From positions 2,851,598 through 2,915,597 of the forward strand of contig OX345642.1 in assembly GCA_947044365.1 (NCBI GenBank): a DNA stretch of 64,000 nucleotides, given 5' to 3'. Below are positions 38,018-60,924 of the stretch, one piece after another. Source of the DNA: Petrosia ficiformis. Its lineage: Eukaryota; Porifera; Demospongiae; Haplosclerida; Petrosiidae. Under the pieces are notes generated by a model. It saw nothing but the letters and a program-made list of their open reading frames with translations, was not told where the DNA came from and did not search any database. The translations under genes were made by a program, and so were the position numbers. Positions within the stretch are counted from its first letter, which is position 1; each line of letters opens with the position of its first letter.

Positions 38018-39023
38018 AAATGAATGTGTAAGCCAGAGAATGAATTGTGCTTAATTATCATATTTTGAAGTTTTACAGTGATGTTACATTTTTACATAAT
38101 TATACATTTAAAAAAAATTATACTTCAACTTTACAGTGATGTTATATTTTTACATAATTATACATTTGTTTATATATCATGCCAGCCAATGGCAAACCAG
38201 TATATTCTCATTCAATATTATAATGCATTATTGATTAACAGTTCCATTCATAATCACTGAACTCCATTTAAGATGAAATACTAGACTATACAAAAAATAC
38301 ATTTCTTCTGTGAAAACAATGATGTGAATTAGCTCACAAAATATAAAGCAGCAGCAGGCATTTATTGGGAGTGTGAGGAAACGAAAAATGTTAAGTGTGT
38401 GAATTGACCAAATTTTAAGGATTTTGACTAAATGTAAAAAATAAGTAGGAAAATAAAGTTGGATATAGTGATCCCATAATTTTGTAGGAAACATTTACGA
38501 TTCACACTTTTTTCCCCACAATAATGTACCATCCTAATGATCCTATGCCAAAATCCATTTTCCCTGTAAAAACCATACAAATTTTCCAACAGTAGGGTAG
38601 ACCAAATTTTTCCTGTGATAGGTCTTGCTAATTTAATTGCTAGCTTATTGTGATGTGCAATGAAGTTTTGTATCTGACTGAAGTACAATATATATACTAT
38701 TATTTAGTATAATATGCATGCAGGATTGTACGTATACTGAGTAAATTGGGTGGAGTTTATACACCTGAAATTGAAGATTACTGCAAATAAGGATGTTTTC
38801 TAAATCATACTGTGTTACTGTATGATAGTTCATTTCAGCATCATAAATTTATACATGTACTCATACAATATCTAACAGACAATAGATAACAACTCACAAA
38901 TTTTAAGCTCAATATTAGACATTTTTTGGAAATTAATATAATTATAGCTACACATATACACATCTGCATATGTAATGCAAATTTTGGGGGTTGGGGGAAC
39001 TAGAGCCCCCTCTGATCCCTTGT
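38018..39023. other. Unit-to-unit spacer
   Basis: Contains a local duplication of GTGATGTTACATTTTTACAT at about 38078 and 38141. The remainder is the shared spacer with no supported gene. Confidence 0.55.
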
Positions 39024-39618
39024 AACAGATGAAGATTTGGGTAAAGAGAATAATTATAATTGGAATATATATGAGCTACTATATTGGACCATGGAATTTT
39101 GGCAGGTTCTGAAAAAAAAACTTTCACTGTATGTACATTAATCGTTCAGCTACGCAAATTGATGATTGCTGATTCAAGTTAAGTTGTGTGTTCACTTAAT
39201 TGTTGTTGAAATCAATCTGTTAATTACCTTCACCATAATACATAATACATAATACATAGGATCACATCTATTTGGTCTGACAAGTAAATGTATTATCCAC
39301 TGCCATTTTATAAGTATCTATCAATGCTTGCATAAAACGGTTAATGATATTTCCTCATGTGTATAAATAGGTGCATTGTTATTATTATTAATGATAAGTG
39401 AAAACATAGTTTTTAGTAACAATTGTACTTACTCAACTAATAAAAAATCATTCCACAATATATTAACATGGCAACTAATATCTATGACTATGCATTGCCA
39501 TTTGTTAGAAAACAAACTACTATTTTTGATGCATATGAAATCAATCTATTATTTCTATACTACAGATCAATTCAAGCAACTATTTACTAATAATCCTGAC
39601 TATTTGTCACTATATTAA
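39024..39618 (+). pseudogene. Decayed LPCAT 3' exons upstream of unit F
   Basis: ACAGATGAAGATTTGGGTAA and TTGGAATATATATGAGCTAC, then after the intron ATCAATTCAAGCAACTATTT and AATAATCCTGACTATTTG with an early TAA at 39616-39618. It has the same structure as the other remnants. Confidence 0.8.
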
Positions 39619-39922
39619 AAAGTATAATGCAGGAGCAAAAATGTTATATTCATTACTTTGTAAATATATATTGTTCATTATAAAATTTAATTATCCTTAC
39701 AAAAGGTGACAAGGAGTATTGGTTGTAAGGAGTCACTAAAAATGTTATATTTCTCATACGGTATAAAAAGTACATTAGGTGTATTGGCATTGTTAGGGTT
39801 ATATGAGGATGTATTTGTTCTCATGTGAAATTACTTGTATTCTATTGTTTGTATAAGTATTATACTATTTTGAATGCATAGCTACAATACTATCCTAACA
39901 TGAAGTGACAACCACATTCATT

Positions 39923-39985
39923 GTTGTTTTCACCAATCAATTATTGTTACCAAATTTTTCAGTAGTAATGCACTAGTGGTATAAT
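39923..39985. repeat. Solo Penelope-like arm upstream of unit F exon 1
   Basis: GTTTTCACCAATCAATTATT, then ACCAAATTTTTCAGTAGTAA, is an arm-like sequence ending about 50 bp before the ATG at 40035. Confidence 0.65.
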
Positions 39986-40034
39986 AGGGAGTAGATCTAG
40001 ATCAATATTGCAGAAGTATGCTTAGTAGTCAGTG

Positions 40035-45473
<5,439 letters not shown>

Positions 45474-46448
45474 TAACGGTGTGTAAGCCAGAGAATGAAT
45501 TGTGCATAATTATTATATTTTGAAGTTATCAGTAATGTTACATTTTTACATAATTATACATTTTTAAAAAATTTATACTTCAACTTTACAGTAATGTTAT
45601 ATTTTTACATAATTATAGATTTAAAAACAAAATTATTTATCTTCAACTGTTTATATATCATGTGAGCCAATGGCAAACCAGTATATTCTCATTTCAATAT
45701 TATAATGCATTTTTGATTAACAGTCCCATTAATAATCACTGAACCCCATTTAAGATGAAATACTAGACTATACAAGAAATACATTTCTTCTGTGAAAACA
45801 ATGGGAGTGTGAGAAAACGAAAAATGTCAGGTATGTGAATTGACCAAATTTTAAGGATTTTCAGTTTGAAGGCCTTATTTTAAAAAATAAGTAGGAAAAT
45901 AGAGTCTGGATATATATAGTGATGCCATAATTTTGTGGGAAAAATTTACAATTTGCCCCACAAAAATGTACCATCCTAATGATCTTATGCCAAACCCTAT
46001 TTTCCCTGTAAAAAGCATACAACATTAGTGAAGACCAAAGTTTTCCTGTGATATGTCTTACTAATTGAATTGCTAGCTTATTGTGATGTGCAATAAAGTT
46101 TTGTATCTGACTGAAATATAATATACATACTATTATTTAGTATAGTATGCATGCAGGATTGTATGTAAACTGAGTAAATTGGGTGGAGTTTCATACACCT
46201 GAAATTGAAGATTACTGCAAATAAAGATATTTTCTAAATCATACTGTTACTGTATGATAGTTCATTTCAGCATCATAAATTTATACATGTACTTATACAA
46301 TATCTAACAGACAATAGATAACAACTCACAAATTTTAAGCTCAATAATTATGAATGGAAGACATTTTTTGGAAATTAATATTTACAGCTACACATATACA
46401 CATCTGCATATGTAATGCAGATTTTAGCTAGAGCCCTCTCTGCCCCCT
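45474..46448. other. Unit-to-unit spacer
   Basis: Shared spacer with a local duplication of AATGTTACATTTTTACAT-like sequence at about 45533-45610. No supported gene. Confidence 0.55.
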
Positions 46449-47033
46449 GTAACAGATGAAGATTTGGGTGAAGAGAATAATTATAAATGGTATATATATA
46501 TGAGCTACTATATAGGACCATGGAATTTTGGCAAGTTTCTGAAAGGAAATTCCACTATACATACATTAATCATTCAGCTATGTAAACTGATGATTGCTGA
46601 TTGAAGTTAAGTTGTATGTTCTACATAATTATTGTTGAAATCAATCTGTTAATTACTTTCACCGTAACACATAATACATAGGATCACATCTATTTGCTCT
46701 GACAAGTAAATGTATTATCCACTGCTATTTTATAAGTATCTATCAATGCTTGCATAAAATGGTTAATGATATTTCCTTATGTGTATAAATAGGTGGATTG
46801 TTATTATCATTGATGATGAGTGAAAACATAGTTTTTAGTAACAATTGTACTTACTCAACTAATAAAAAAATTAATCCATAATATATTAACATGACAACTA
46901 ATATCTACGACTATGCATTGCCATTTGTTAGAAAACAAACTACTATTGTTGATACATATGGAATCAATCTATTATGTTCTATACTACAGATCAATTCAAG
47001 CAACTGTTTACTGACTATTTGTCACTATATTAA
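46449..47033 (+). pseudogene. Decayed LPCAT 3' exons upstream of unit G
   Basis: ACAGATGAAGATTTGGGTG and ATATATGAGCTACTATATAG. After the intron, ATCAATTCAAGCAACTGTTT runs into ACTGACTATTTGTCAC with a deletion of the AATAATCC part, then TAA. Confidence 0.8.
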
Positions 47034-47351
47034 AAAGTATAATGCAGGAGCAAAAATTTTATATTCTTTACTTTGTAAATATATGGGTTCATTATAAAAT
47101 TTAATTATCCTTACAAAAGGTGACAAGGAGTATTGGTTGTATAAGGGGTCACTAAATAATGTTATATTTCTCATATGGTATAAAAAGTATATTAGGTATA
47201 TTGCCATTGTTATGGTTATATGAGGATGTATTCGTTCTCACTCAGGCGGCATGTGAAATGATTTGTATTCTATTGTTTGTATAAGTATTATACTATTTTG
47301 AATACATAGCTACAATACTATCCTTACATGAAGTGACAACCACATTCATTG

Positions 47352-47410
47352 TTGTTTTCACCAATCAATAATAATGTTTCAGTAGTTATACACCCACCAG
47401 TGGTATAATA
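47352..47410. repeat. Solo Penelope-like arm upstream of unit G exon 1
   Basis: GTTTTCACCAATCAATAATA, then ATGTTTCAGTAGTTATACAC, is a shortened arm ending about 50 bp before the ATG at 47459. Confidence 0.6.
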
Positions 47411-47458
47411 GGGAGTAGATCTAGACTAATATTGCAGAAGTTTGCTTAGTAGTCAGTC

Positions 47459-50400
47459 ATGTGGATAATAAAGTGTGTTATTCTAGTCCTAATATGTCTG
47501 CTGCAGCTGCAAAAGACTTTTCCACAACTAAGTCATCTATTCACAAATGGTTAGTAGTTAGTATTGCTGTTAGAAAGTTTTCATCATCACATTGTGTCAT
47601 ACACTATTAGGCTCTTGTATAGAGATGGGATACACCGAGTGTCCAGAGCAGGCAGATGCTACAGATTGTCTATGTGATAGGAACTGCCTGAAGTATTATG
47701 ATTGTTGCACAGATATTTACCAACTGGATGTCTGTGGTACCTGTAAGTAAATTGGTGATAACATAATAATAAATAATTATATAGTTGTAACACTGACATC
47801 CTAAGAAAAGATCTTTGTTCATACATGTGTATTCAAGCAACTCATTACATAATATGTAAGATTTCACCATCCATTAACTCATTTCTATTATACCAGTTGT
47901 AGGAACAGAATGTACTTCAGGTTCTGTAAGACTTGTTGGAGGATTAAGACCATATGAAGGATTAGTGGAAGTATGTATATTTCAGTCTTGGCATCCAGTG
48001 TGTAACTCCTCATTCTCATATCCTGAAGCTGTTGTGACATGTAATTGGCTTGGATATACAGCTACATTAAGTAATGAATAATTATTATTATGCATTAATA
48101 TTAATTTAATTATAATTTATGTATGTCTATTTTGTCTTAGATTCTCATAAAAGAACAATTCAGCTTCTGGATAATACTATTAGTATAGACAATAGAACAG
48201 TGTATGGATCAAATTGCAATGGTGATGAATCCCGTTTAACTGAATGTCTGGTTGATTTTAGGTATTGTGTACCTAGTGATGAACAAGCAACAGTGAAATG
48301 TATTCTTATAGGTAGGTATAATTTATGTTGTGATGTGATTTAACAGATGTTGTTTTATAAATTGCACTTATACACAATGCACATAAGTACACTAAACCCA
48401 CTAGCATGTGCACAGAATTCCCAATTAATACTTCAAAGTGTTCATTTTAATGATTTTTTACTATGAAGTTGATTAAATACACTTCGATAGTGATAACAAG
48501 ACTAGGACAGTTTATGTTAATCAGATTATGTACAGTTTAAGTCACACCATTATTTGTTTTAGCCTAGTATGGTAGAATTAAGCAGCATATTCTTTTGTAT
48601 ATACCCACGAATACCAAAATTTGATTTGCGTAAACTCAATTTGTTGTTCAATCAATTTCACAGCATCGTACTTAATTATACGTATTTGGCTTTTGTTATC
48701 TATCTGTTAGTGACTATAAGTGTGTAATTTCAATATTTAATTTATAGTTCACTGGATTAGCTGCTTATATTATGAACATATTTTTGCTGCTTTGGAATTC
48801 AATGCCCTCAAGTTACAATAGCTTCCCACACTACTAGTTAATCAGTTTGTTATGTGTGAAAGATTTAATTCATTTACGTAATGTAAATTACTTATTGATG
48901 AGTAATTGTATAATAAAGTACTGAACTATTCCATTTATACACAGAAAACTCATTAACTTACTTGACTACTACAACAACATCAGGTAGTAATAAAAATATC
49001 AGTATTAGATAATAATAATACATTAATTAATGAACTATTCTATTATACACAGAAAACTACTTGACTACTACAACAGCAACATCAGGTAGTAATAAAAATA
49101 TCAGTATTCATATAGATAATAATAATTGTATAACAAATTAAAGAAAGTAATGAACTATTCAATTTATACACAGAAAACTCATTAACTTACTTGACTACTA
49201 CAACACTATCAGGTAGTCCATTATGTAATTATATTATACAATTACACATGCATATATTACTTTGATGAATACCAAATATATACATTATTATAATCATAAT
49301 TTGATTATAAATTTAATAATTAATTACTATACATATATAATTACATCATGTGACTAACATGGATACATTATACACTAATGAGATTGTATTCATTGTTTTA
49401 TATTTGTTTTCACCAATCAATTATAATTGTTTTTAACAACCAAACATTTCAGTAGTTATGCAACTAACTTCATCAATAGTATACAAATAGACGTCAGGTA
49501 GTATTCCATTTTCTTTATTCAGAGCACCTTCCTCTTTGTGTATGTGCCAAGACTCCATTATACAACAAAGATGTGTGAATGTTTAGCAATCAATTACCGT
49601 AGTGTTGTCCCAGTCAATCCTACATGTGATTGGTAGAGATAACATGCTCAGCCAAGACATGCATCCTCGTTGTATGATGGAGTCTTAGTATAAATAGTAT
49701 TTGTATGTATTATTTACCACTGCTGAATGTAGTTGCATAACTACCAAAATGTTTGGTTATTGATTGGTGAAAAGAAATATAAAACAATGAATATTACACT
49801 ACTCAATCATTCAGGACATTTCAATAATGAGATGTGTATTAAAAACAGCTATTACATTACTTTTATATTATAATACTATTAAAAATTATAATACTCTTAA
49901 GTACATGTGAGTTCAGTGATACATAACTTTTCTTTTTACGCAGAAAGTTTATCAATTTACCCATCTGCCACAGTAACTTTAACAAAAACATCAGGTATTA
50001 AAACACATGCATGTTTACATGTTCATGCTAGTATATTTACACAGAACAATAACAGTGACATAATTTATTATTATAATGATATAAATTACATACACATAAT
50101 TTATATTTACTTACATACACAGTGCTGCTGATTAGGATATTTATATATATATATATATAATATTACTAATATTATGTGCCTGTGTCTGCCTGTACTGTAT
50201 CTGTATGTCTGTACATTTGTATGTATACTATCATAGGCCAGTTTTGGTGGACAAAGAAAACTTTGCATATAGTTTGTATCTTTTTAAGTGTGAATTTCAT
50301 AATTGTTTTTAATTAATTGTCACTTCCAGTGAACTGCAGCAATCCAGGACAGATCAGATTAGTGGATGGATATCATCAGTTTCATGGAAGGGTGGAGATA

Positions 50401-51771
50401 TGTATTAATGGAGAATGGGGCACAGTTTGTAATAATTTATGGGATTATAATGATGCTAAAGTAGTGTGTAGACAACTTGGACATCCAGAAGCTGGTGAGT
50501 CGATTGATGTATTATTATGAACACTTTTTGTATTTGAGGGTGATATTTTCCCTGTAACTACTGTGCACAAATAACTATAATCAAGCTATTGAATTGAAAT
50601 TATTTTATCTGTAAAGAAAGGGTTACACAACAGGTATTCCTATATATGTGCTCCCCTATTGGAGAAAAATATGCATATACATATATATATATATATATAT
50701 AAGTTATACTTACACATATACATACATATATATATATACATAAACAAAAATAATATAACAATAAAGAGAAATGAAATAAAAACAATGAAATAAATTTAAA
50801 CAAAGCAATGCAAGAACAAGAACACAACATACATAATACATGTACAGACATTTGTACATTAATATTACAAAAACAAATAATACCTGACAAATATTACAGT
50901 ATCTGTTTAAGTTTAATTTTAAAGCTATGATACGAGCCACTTTGCACTACATGTAAAGGGAGTGCATTCCATAGGAATGGCGCATTAACAAAAAAGGAAT
51001 ATCGATAAACATTAACTCGTGACTGTAGCAGGTTTATACAATACCTATTAGTGCATATGATAACATATACCGAATATGGGCTTAGAGGTTTGTTTCCAAT
51101 TGATGTATAAATGTACAAATCATTAGTATTTAACTGAATGTGTTAGTTGATCACTCTCAGATAAGACATTTCATCACAATTGTGCTCATTGTATACGAAA
51201 ATAATAAAAAACATTTAAAAAATAAAAGAGTATGTAGGGATATATATTATTATACTGAGTCATTTAAAAATAGAATCGAAACAAGAATAATATAGAAACA
51301 TGTTCAAAAATAAAAGAGGATGTAGAAACTGTAATAACAAATAATTATAATATTGCAGTAAATTTTGAGTACTGTCTCCTTCTGGACACCATTCCTGCAG
51401 AAAATATCAGTACTGTAAATGAAACAGAATAGTCATCACGTATTTGATCAAAAATGTACCTGAATTCTTAAAAAAAATAGAATTAAAACAAGAATAATAA
51501 AAAACATTTTAAAAAATGAAAGAGTATGTAGGGATTATATCAAAACCGAAAAAGCAAAGGAACAAGATGGCTTTGGCAACAAAAGGAAATACCACTTCCA
51601 CATAACAACCCTACATAAGTATAGACAACTTAAGTAAAGGCAAAACACAAAGAAGTGATACTTATGTATGGTTGTTATGTAGAAGTGGTATTTCATTTTG
51701 TTGCCAAACCCATCTTGTTCCTGTGCTTTTGATATATATCCCTACATACTCTTTCATTTTTTAAAATGTTT

Positions 51772-51810
<39 letters not shown>

Positions 51811-53861
51811 AACAAATGGAAGTAAGTTTATTTTGTGTCTATATGAATACATTCTGTTGGTGGTAGTGGAGTAGGTAACTGTCTTGAAGAAACTACACAT
51901 AATTGACATAATTAAACACTCCTTAAAAGCACATCTGCCATATTAAAATTATACATAGTGTGTGAGAGATGTTACGAAAGTCAAATTAATTTAGTCAGGT
52001 GTTGCTTGAACCTTTCAGATTGTGGAGAACATTATATCAAAAATGTACACTTGAAGTATAAACGTTTGCATAGGTTGAAGGTATTTAAGAGACTCTGTGA
52101 CTTAGTATTACATAGCAAGTTTAAATATTGATTTGAGAATGAAGCATGACAAAATTAGAAACAAAGGAAATTGAATAATCAGGAATCTGACTAGGAGTTG
52201 AACCCAGGATCTTCGCATGATATTTACTCTAGGCACCAGACTCTTGATGGCTTTGCATTGGCTTTATGCAATAATTAGGCATTATATCATATTTGTTTAC
52301 TATAATTTGTGATATAAACTACATGTGGTAAACCCGTAGTTTCAACCTATGTATAAAAATATAGAATTATTATACGTCTATTATGATAGCACGTATTCCT
52401 CTTGTTCTAATAGATGCACAAGCATATAATAATAGCTATTTTGGAGAAGAAGTAGGGCAGATTAAACTCCATCAAGTGAATTGTGTTGGTGAGGAAAGTG
52501 CACTCCTAGACTGTCATTATACAATAGATTCTTATGATTGCTATTATTATGAAGCTGCTGGTGTAGAATGCATAGGTATGTTAATCACATGTTGTGTAAC
52601 TGTGTAAGTGTCTCTATTCTGTTACTTTATTGTAAAATAGAACATATTACAAAATAATAGGTAATTCCAGTAGATGCTCATATTATGGTGAACTACGTCT
52701 AGTCGGAGGTGAGAGTGATAATGAAGGGAGAGTTGAGATTTGTATTAATGGAGAATGGGGTACAGTATGTGATGACTCATGGGACAACAATGATGCTAAA
52801 GTTGTGTGTAAACAACTAGGATACTCAACAAATGGTTTGTATTGGATAAATATAGAATGCACTCATCTCTACTTTTGTGTGCATCCTAGCATATAAGTAA
52901 AAAAACTGTAAAATTGCAAACATTCCTGACTTCATTTGCAAACTACATGCACTGATCAATTATAATTATGTAATATACATACATAGGTGCTCTAAGCCAA
53001 CAAGGAGCCCACTATGGTGAGGGCACAGGAGAAATATATCTTGATGAAATGGGTTGTTCTGGAAATGAATCCAGTTTACTGCATTGCTCTCACCTTCCTG
53101 TCGGTGTTCATGATTGTGAACATGAAGAAGATGCTGGAGTCAGATGTCCACAGACAAGTTCATATATGGAGCGTAAGTATAAAACCACACTATAATTATA
53201 CTTTGTTGTAGTATACAACACTAATATTTATGTTATTAATTAATATCGTGTATGAACATTATTTTTCATACGTAGCTGCTTCACTTCCTATTGCACAACT
53301 AGCAGGAATTGGAGTTGTTGTTATAGTGATTTCACTGCCAACAAGTTTTGCTATACTTGTTATGTGCTACATAAGAAGAAAGAGACGGAGAGAAAAAAAC
53401 AGTATGAACACTTGCAATTTTTCTTGTATATTTATACTTATGTTCCACAACTTTAACAGCTGATCTTGGAAAGCCAGATGATACAATTCCAGTAAAATTA
53501 CATATTCAGGAATATAGTGCTTACTATAGTCTTGCGGGGCCTTATCCTGCTCCACTATACAGTAATATTTCAGAGGTGAATTTGCATGCATAGATTGCAT
53601 ATATGAGCATAACTATTTTTGTAATAATAAATTGAGTTTTTAGTTTTCATATGATTGATTAGTTTCCACATGATTGTTATCTATACTCATAAACTAATAT
53701 TTACTGTGGACATGAATTAGTAAATATATTTTAATTAAAATTATAAATGATAACTCAAGATTGTGTATTAGTACCTGCAAACTAATAATAATATCTCTAT
53801 ACAGGTTGTAGAGTCACCTAAAGTTATTGATGACAAAAATAATTATGAAATTGTGCTTTAG
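47459..53861 (+). CDS. Unit G: SMB-3xSRCR receptor with YxxL/YxxI tail (571 aa)
   Basis: Complete model. Exons: 47459-47549 (signal peptide), 47611-47742 (SMB), 47897-48070 and 48141-48311 (SRCR1), 48945-48983, 49053-49085, 49174-49212 and 49944-49994 (stalk), 50330-50494 and 52414-52575 (SRCR2), 52661-52834 and 52987-53172 (SRCR3), 53276-53401 (membrane, two codons shorter), 53460-53575 and 53805-53861 (tail). The total of 1,716 nt is in one frame. SMB is the most divergent ([19 protein letters not shown]). The tail reads YYSL-x8-YSNI, then NNYEIVL. The 5' half, including the Penelope-like insertion, matches B/E/F, while the 3' half (HQVN in SRCR2, LGKPD and YPAPLY in the tail) matches C/H, so this gene is a mosaic. 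The SRCR2 intron is enlarged by a LINE fragment and a fold-back element. Confidence 0.88.
49388..49792 (-). mobile_element. Penelope-like inverted-arm element in unit G
   Basis: Both arms are present at the orthologous intron site. The central minus-strand frame is broken (GTTTAGCAATC on plus) but is otherwise alignable with the copies in B, E and F. Confidence 0.6.
50593..51052 (-). mobile_element. LINE 3'-end fragment in unit G intron
   Basis: The minus-strand frame at 50894-51118 reads [20 protein letters not shown] and [10 protein letters not shown]. That is the typical C-terminal pattern of LINE reverse-transcriptase proteins (SFF...LWN.LP..V...S...FK..L). The insertion splits intron sequence that is continuous in B and E (CAAGCTATT|AGTGCATATG). 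CTATT occurs at both edges, a plausible short target duplication. It is 5'-truncated. Confidence 0.65.
51200..51774. mobile_element. Fold-back element (51502-51774) with nested related repeats
   Basis: Arms of about 115 bp pair across 51502-51620 and 51660-51774, including GAAAGAGTATGTAGGGAT, GGAACAAGATGG, GGCAACAAAA and ATACCACTTC. The unpaired centre is about 40 bp and A-rich. Further words of the same family (AAAAACATTTAAAAAATAAA, AGAGTATGTAGGGA, ACAAGAATAATA) recur at about 51200-51310, so several copies are stacked. Related copies occur at 2262-2400 and 63211-63418. Confidence 0.75.
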
Positions 53862-54171
53862 TAATGGTGTGTAAGCAGAGAATGAATTATGCACAATTAT
53901 CATATATATTTTAAAACGTTTTACAGTGATGTGATATTTTTACACAATTATACATTTATCAACTTTATGTCAGGAGATTAGTGTCAAAATTAAACATTTT
54001 TTTCTTAAAGAAAACTGTCTTTTCGAATATAATATTTAAAAATATATTTTCAAAAATCATTTTCAAGACAATCATCTTTTTAATCCAAAAGTACATCATA
54101 ATTAATAAGATTCAAAACAATTATTATCACTGTGACAATAGTAGTGTATATTGTATAATAATAAAGACAAA

Positions 54172-55650
54172 TAGATCTGGTAACCGATTTAGGTACCGAT
54201 CTGGTGACTGATCTGGTAACCGATCTGGTAATTAATCTGGTAATCGATTCAGTGGTAACTGATCTGGTCATCGATTTGGTAATCGATCTGGTATTAAACC
54301 AATCTAGTAACTGATCTGGTAACTGATATAATCAGCGATTTGGTAACCAATTTAGTCACTGATTTGGTAACCGAAGGTAACCGATTGAGTCACCGATTTG
54401 GTAACCGATTTGGTAACCGATTTGGTAACCGATTTAGTCACTGATCTGGTAACTGATCTGGTAACTGATCTGGTAACCGATTAGTCACCGATTTAGTGAC
54501 TGATCTGGTAACCAATCTAGTGATCGATCTGGTAACCAATTAAGTGATTGATCAGGCAACCAATTTAGTGATCAATGTGGTAACTGATCTGATAAATGAT
54601 TTAGTGATCTATCTGGTAACCGATTTAGTCACCAATTTAGTCACCGATCTGGTAACCAATCTGGTAATCGATCTGGTAACAATTTAGTGATCGATCTGGT
54701 AACCAATTTAATGATCAATCTGGTAACCGATTTAGTCACCAATTTAGTCACCGATCTGGTAACTGATCTGGTAACTGATTTGGTCACCGATATGGTAACT
54801 GATCTGGTAAACGATGTGGTAATTAATATGGTAACCGATTTAGTGATCGATCTGGTAACCGATTTAGGGATTGATCTGGTAACTGATTTGGTAACCGATT
54901 TAGTCTTTTGATTTGGTAACCGATTTAGTCTTTCGATTTGGTAACCGATTTGGTGATCGATCTGGTAACCAATTTAGTCACCGATTTAGTGACTGATCTG
55001 GTAACCAATCTAGTGATCGATCTGGTAACCAACTAAGTGATTGACCTGACAACCGATTTAGTGATCAATGTGGTAACCGATCTGGTAAATGATTTAGTGG
55101 TCTATCTGGTAACCGATTTAGTCACCAATTTAGTCATCAATCTGGTAACTGATCTGGTAACTGATTTAGTCACCGATATGGTAACTGATCTGGTAACCGA
55201 TGTGGTAATTGATATGGTAACCGATTTAGTGATCTGGTAACCGATTTAGTTAGCGATTTAGTCACCAATCTGGTAACTGATCTGGTAACCGATCTATTAA
55301 TCGATCTGGTAACTGATTTAGTCACCAATTTAGTGATCGATCTGGTGGTAACCGATTTAGTGATCGATTTGGTAACCGATCTGGTAATCGATTTGGTGAT
55401 CGATTTAGTGATTGATCTGGTGAACTGATCTGGTAATCGATTTAGTCATCGATCTGGTAACTGATCTGGTAACCGATTTAGTTACCGATTTAGTCAACGA
55501 TCTGGTAACTGATGTGGCAATCGATTTAGTCACCAATCTGGTAACCAATCTGGTAACTGATCTGGTAACCGATTTAGTCATCGGTTTAGTCACCGATCTG
55601 GTGACCGATTTAGTGATTGATCTGGTAACCAACTTACTCACCGATATAAC
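54172..55650. repeat. 12-bp minisatellite, block 3 (~1.5 kb)
   Basis: The largest block of the GATCTGGTAACC / GATTTAGTCACC family, located just after the unit G 3' flank, exactly as block 1 follows unit B. Higher-order repetition is visible: a stretch near 54480-54900 reappears near 54980-55260. Both strands stay open; this is not coding. Confidence 0.95.
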
Positions 55651-55659
55651 TGCTTTGAC

Positions 55660-55944
55660 AAGTACTGTATTATGCACTGCCATTTTTAAGTATCTATAAA
55701 TGTTTGCCTAAAATGGTTAATGTTATTAGCTCGAGTGTATCAATAGATGCATTGCTTATTATCGTTGATGGCAACTAATATCTATGACTATGCATTGCCA
55801 TTTGTTAGAAAAAAAATTCTAATTTTTAATGCATGGAATCAATCATTATTTTCTACACTACAGATTGATTCAACCAAACTATTAACTGATAATCCTGACT
55901 ATTTATTAATAACTGATAATCCTGACTATTTATTACTATTTTGA
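55660..55944 (+). pseudogene. LPCAT last-exon copy upstream of unit H
   Basis: From 55864, after an intact TACAG acceptor, the frame reads KLLTDNPDYLL, then an internal duplicate TDNPDYLLLF and stop. It is closer to the genuine LPCAT last exon (LLTDNPDYLLLF) than the remnants upstream of B, E, F and G. The preceding intron words (CCATTTGTTAGAAAA) match LPCAT too. Confidence 0.75.
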
Positions 55945-56278
55945 AATGTATAATAATTTTATGTGTAGGAGACAAATACTTTTGTATTCATTACTTATAA
56001 ATGTAGGGCTTCATTATAAACATTTACTTATGATAATTACACTATCGTTACACAAAGTGACAAAGAGTATTGGTTGTAAGTAAATAATGTTATATTTATA
56101 TAGTCTCATATAGTCTCATATAGTATTTTATAAGTACTGGCTTTGTTAGCGTTATATCAGAATGTATTTGTTTGCACTCAAGTATGAAATTATTGTATTC
56201 TGAGGTTTGTATAAGTATTATACCTTTTCAAATGCATAGCTACAATACTATCCTTACATGAAGCCACAACCATATTCA

Positions 56279-56359
56279 TTGTTTTATATTTGTTTACACC
56301 AATCAATAATTGTTACCTAACGTTTCAGAAGTTATGCAATTACTTTCATCAGTGGTATA
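56279..56359. repeat. Solo Penelope-like arm upstream of unit H exon 1
   Basis: TTGTTTTATATTTGTTTACA and then CCAATCAATAATTGTTACC match the element arm. It lies about 55 bp before the signal-peptide ATG and is the best preserved of the solo arms. Confidence 0.7.
56295..56359 (-). ncRNA. Hammerhead-ribozyme-like motif in the solo arm
   Basis: The minus strand reads TATACCA, CTGATGA, a stem-loop around AAGTAATTGCATAACTT, GAAA, then about 21 nt and TGGTGTA. CTGATGA and GAAA are the two conserved hammerhead core words, TATACCA can pair with TGGTGTA as stem I, and a hairpin lies where stem II belongs. In this alignment the cleavage-site triplet reads GAT rather than NUH, so the copy is probably inactive or my stem III is wrong. 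Penelope-like elements are known to carry hammerheads in their terminal repeats. Confidence 0.35.
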
Positions 56360-56412
56360 ATAGGGAGTAGATGTAGACCAAGATTGCAGAAGTTTGCTTA
56401 CTAATAGTAGTC

Positions 56413-60924
<4,512 letters not shown>

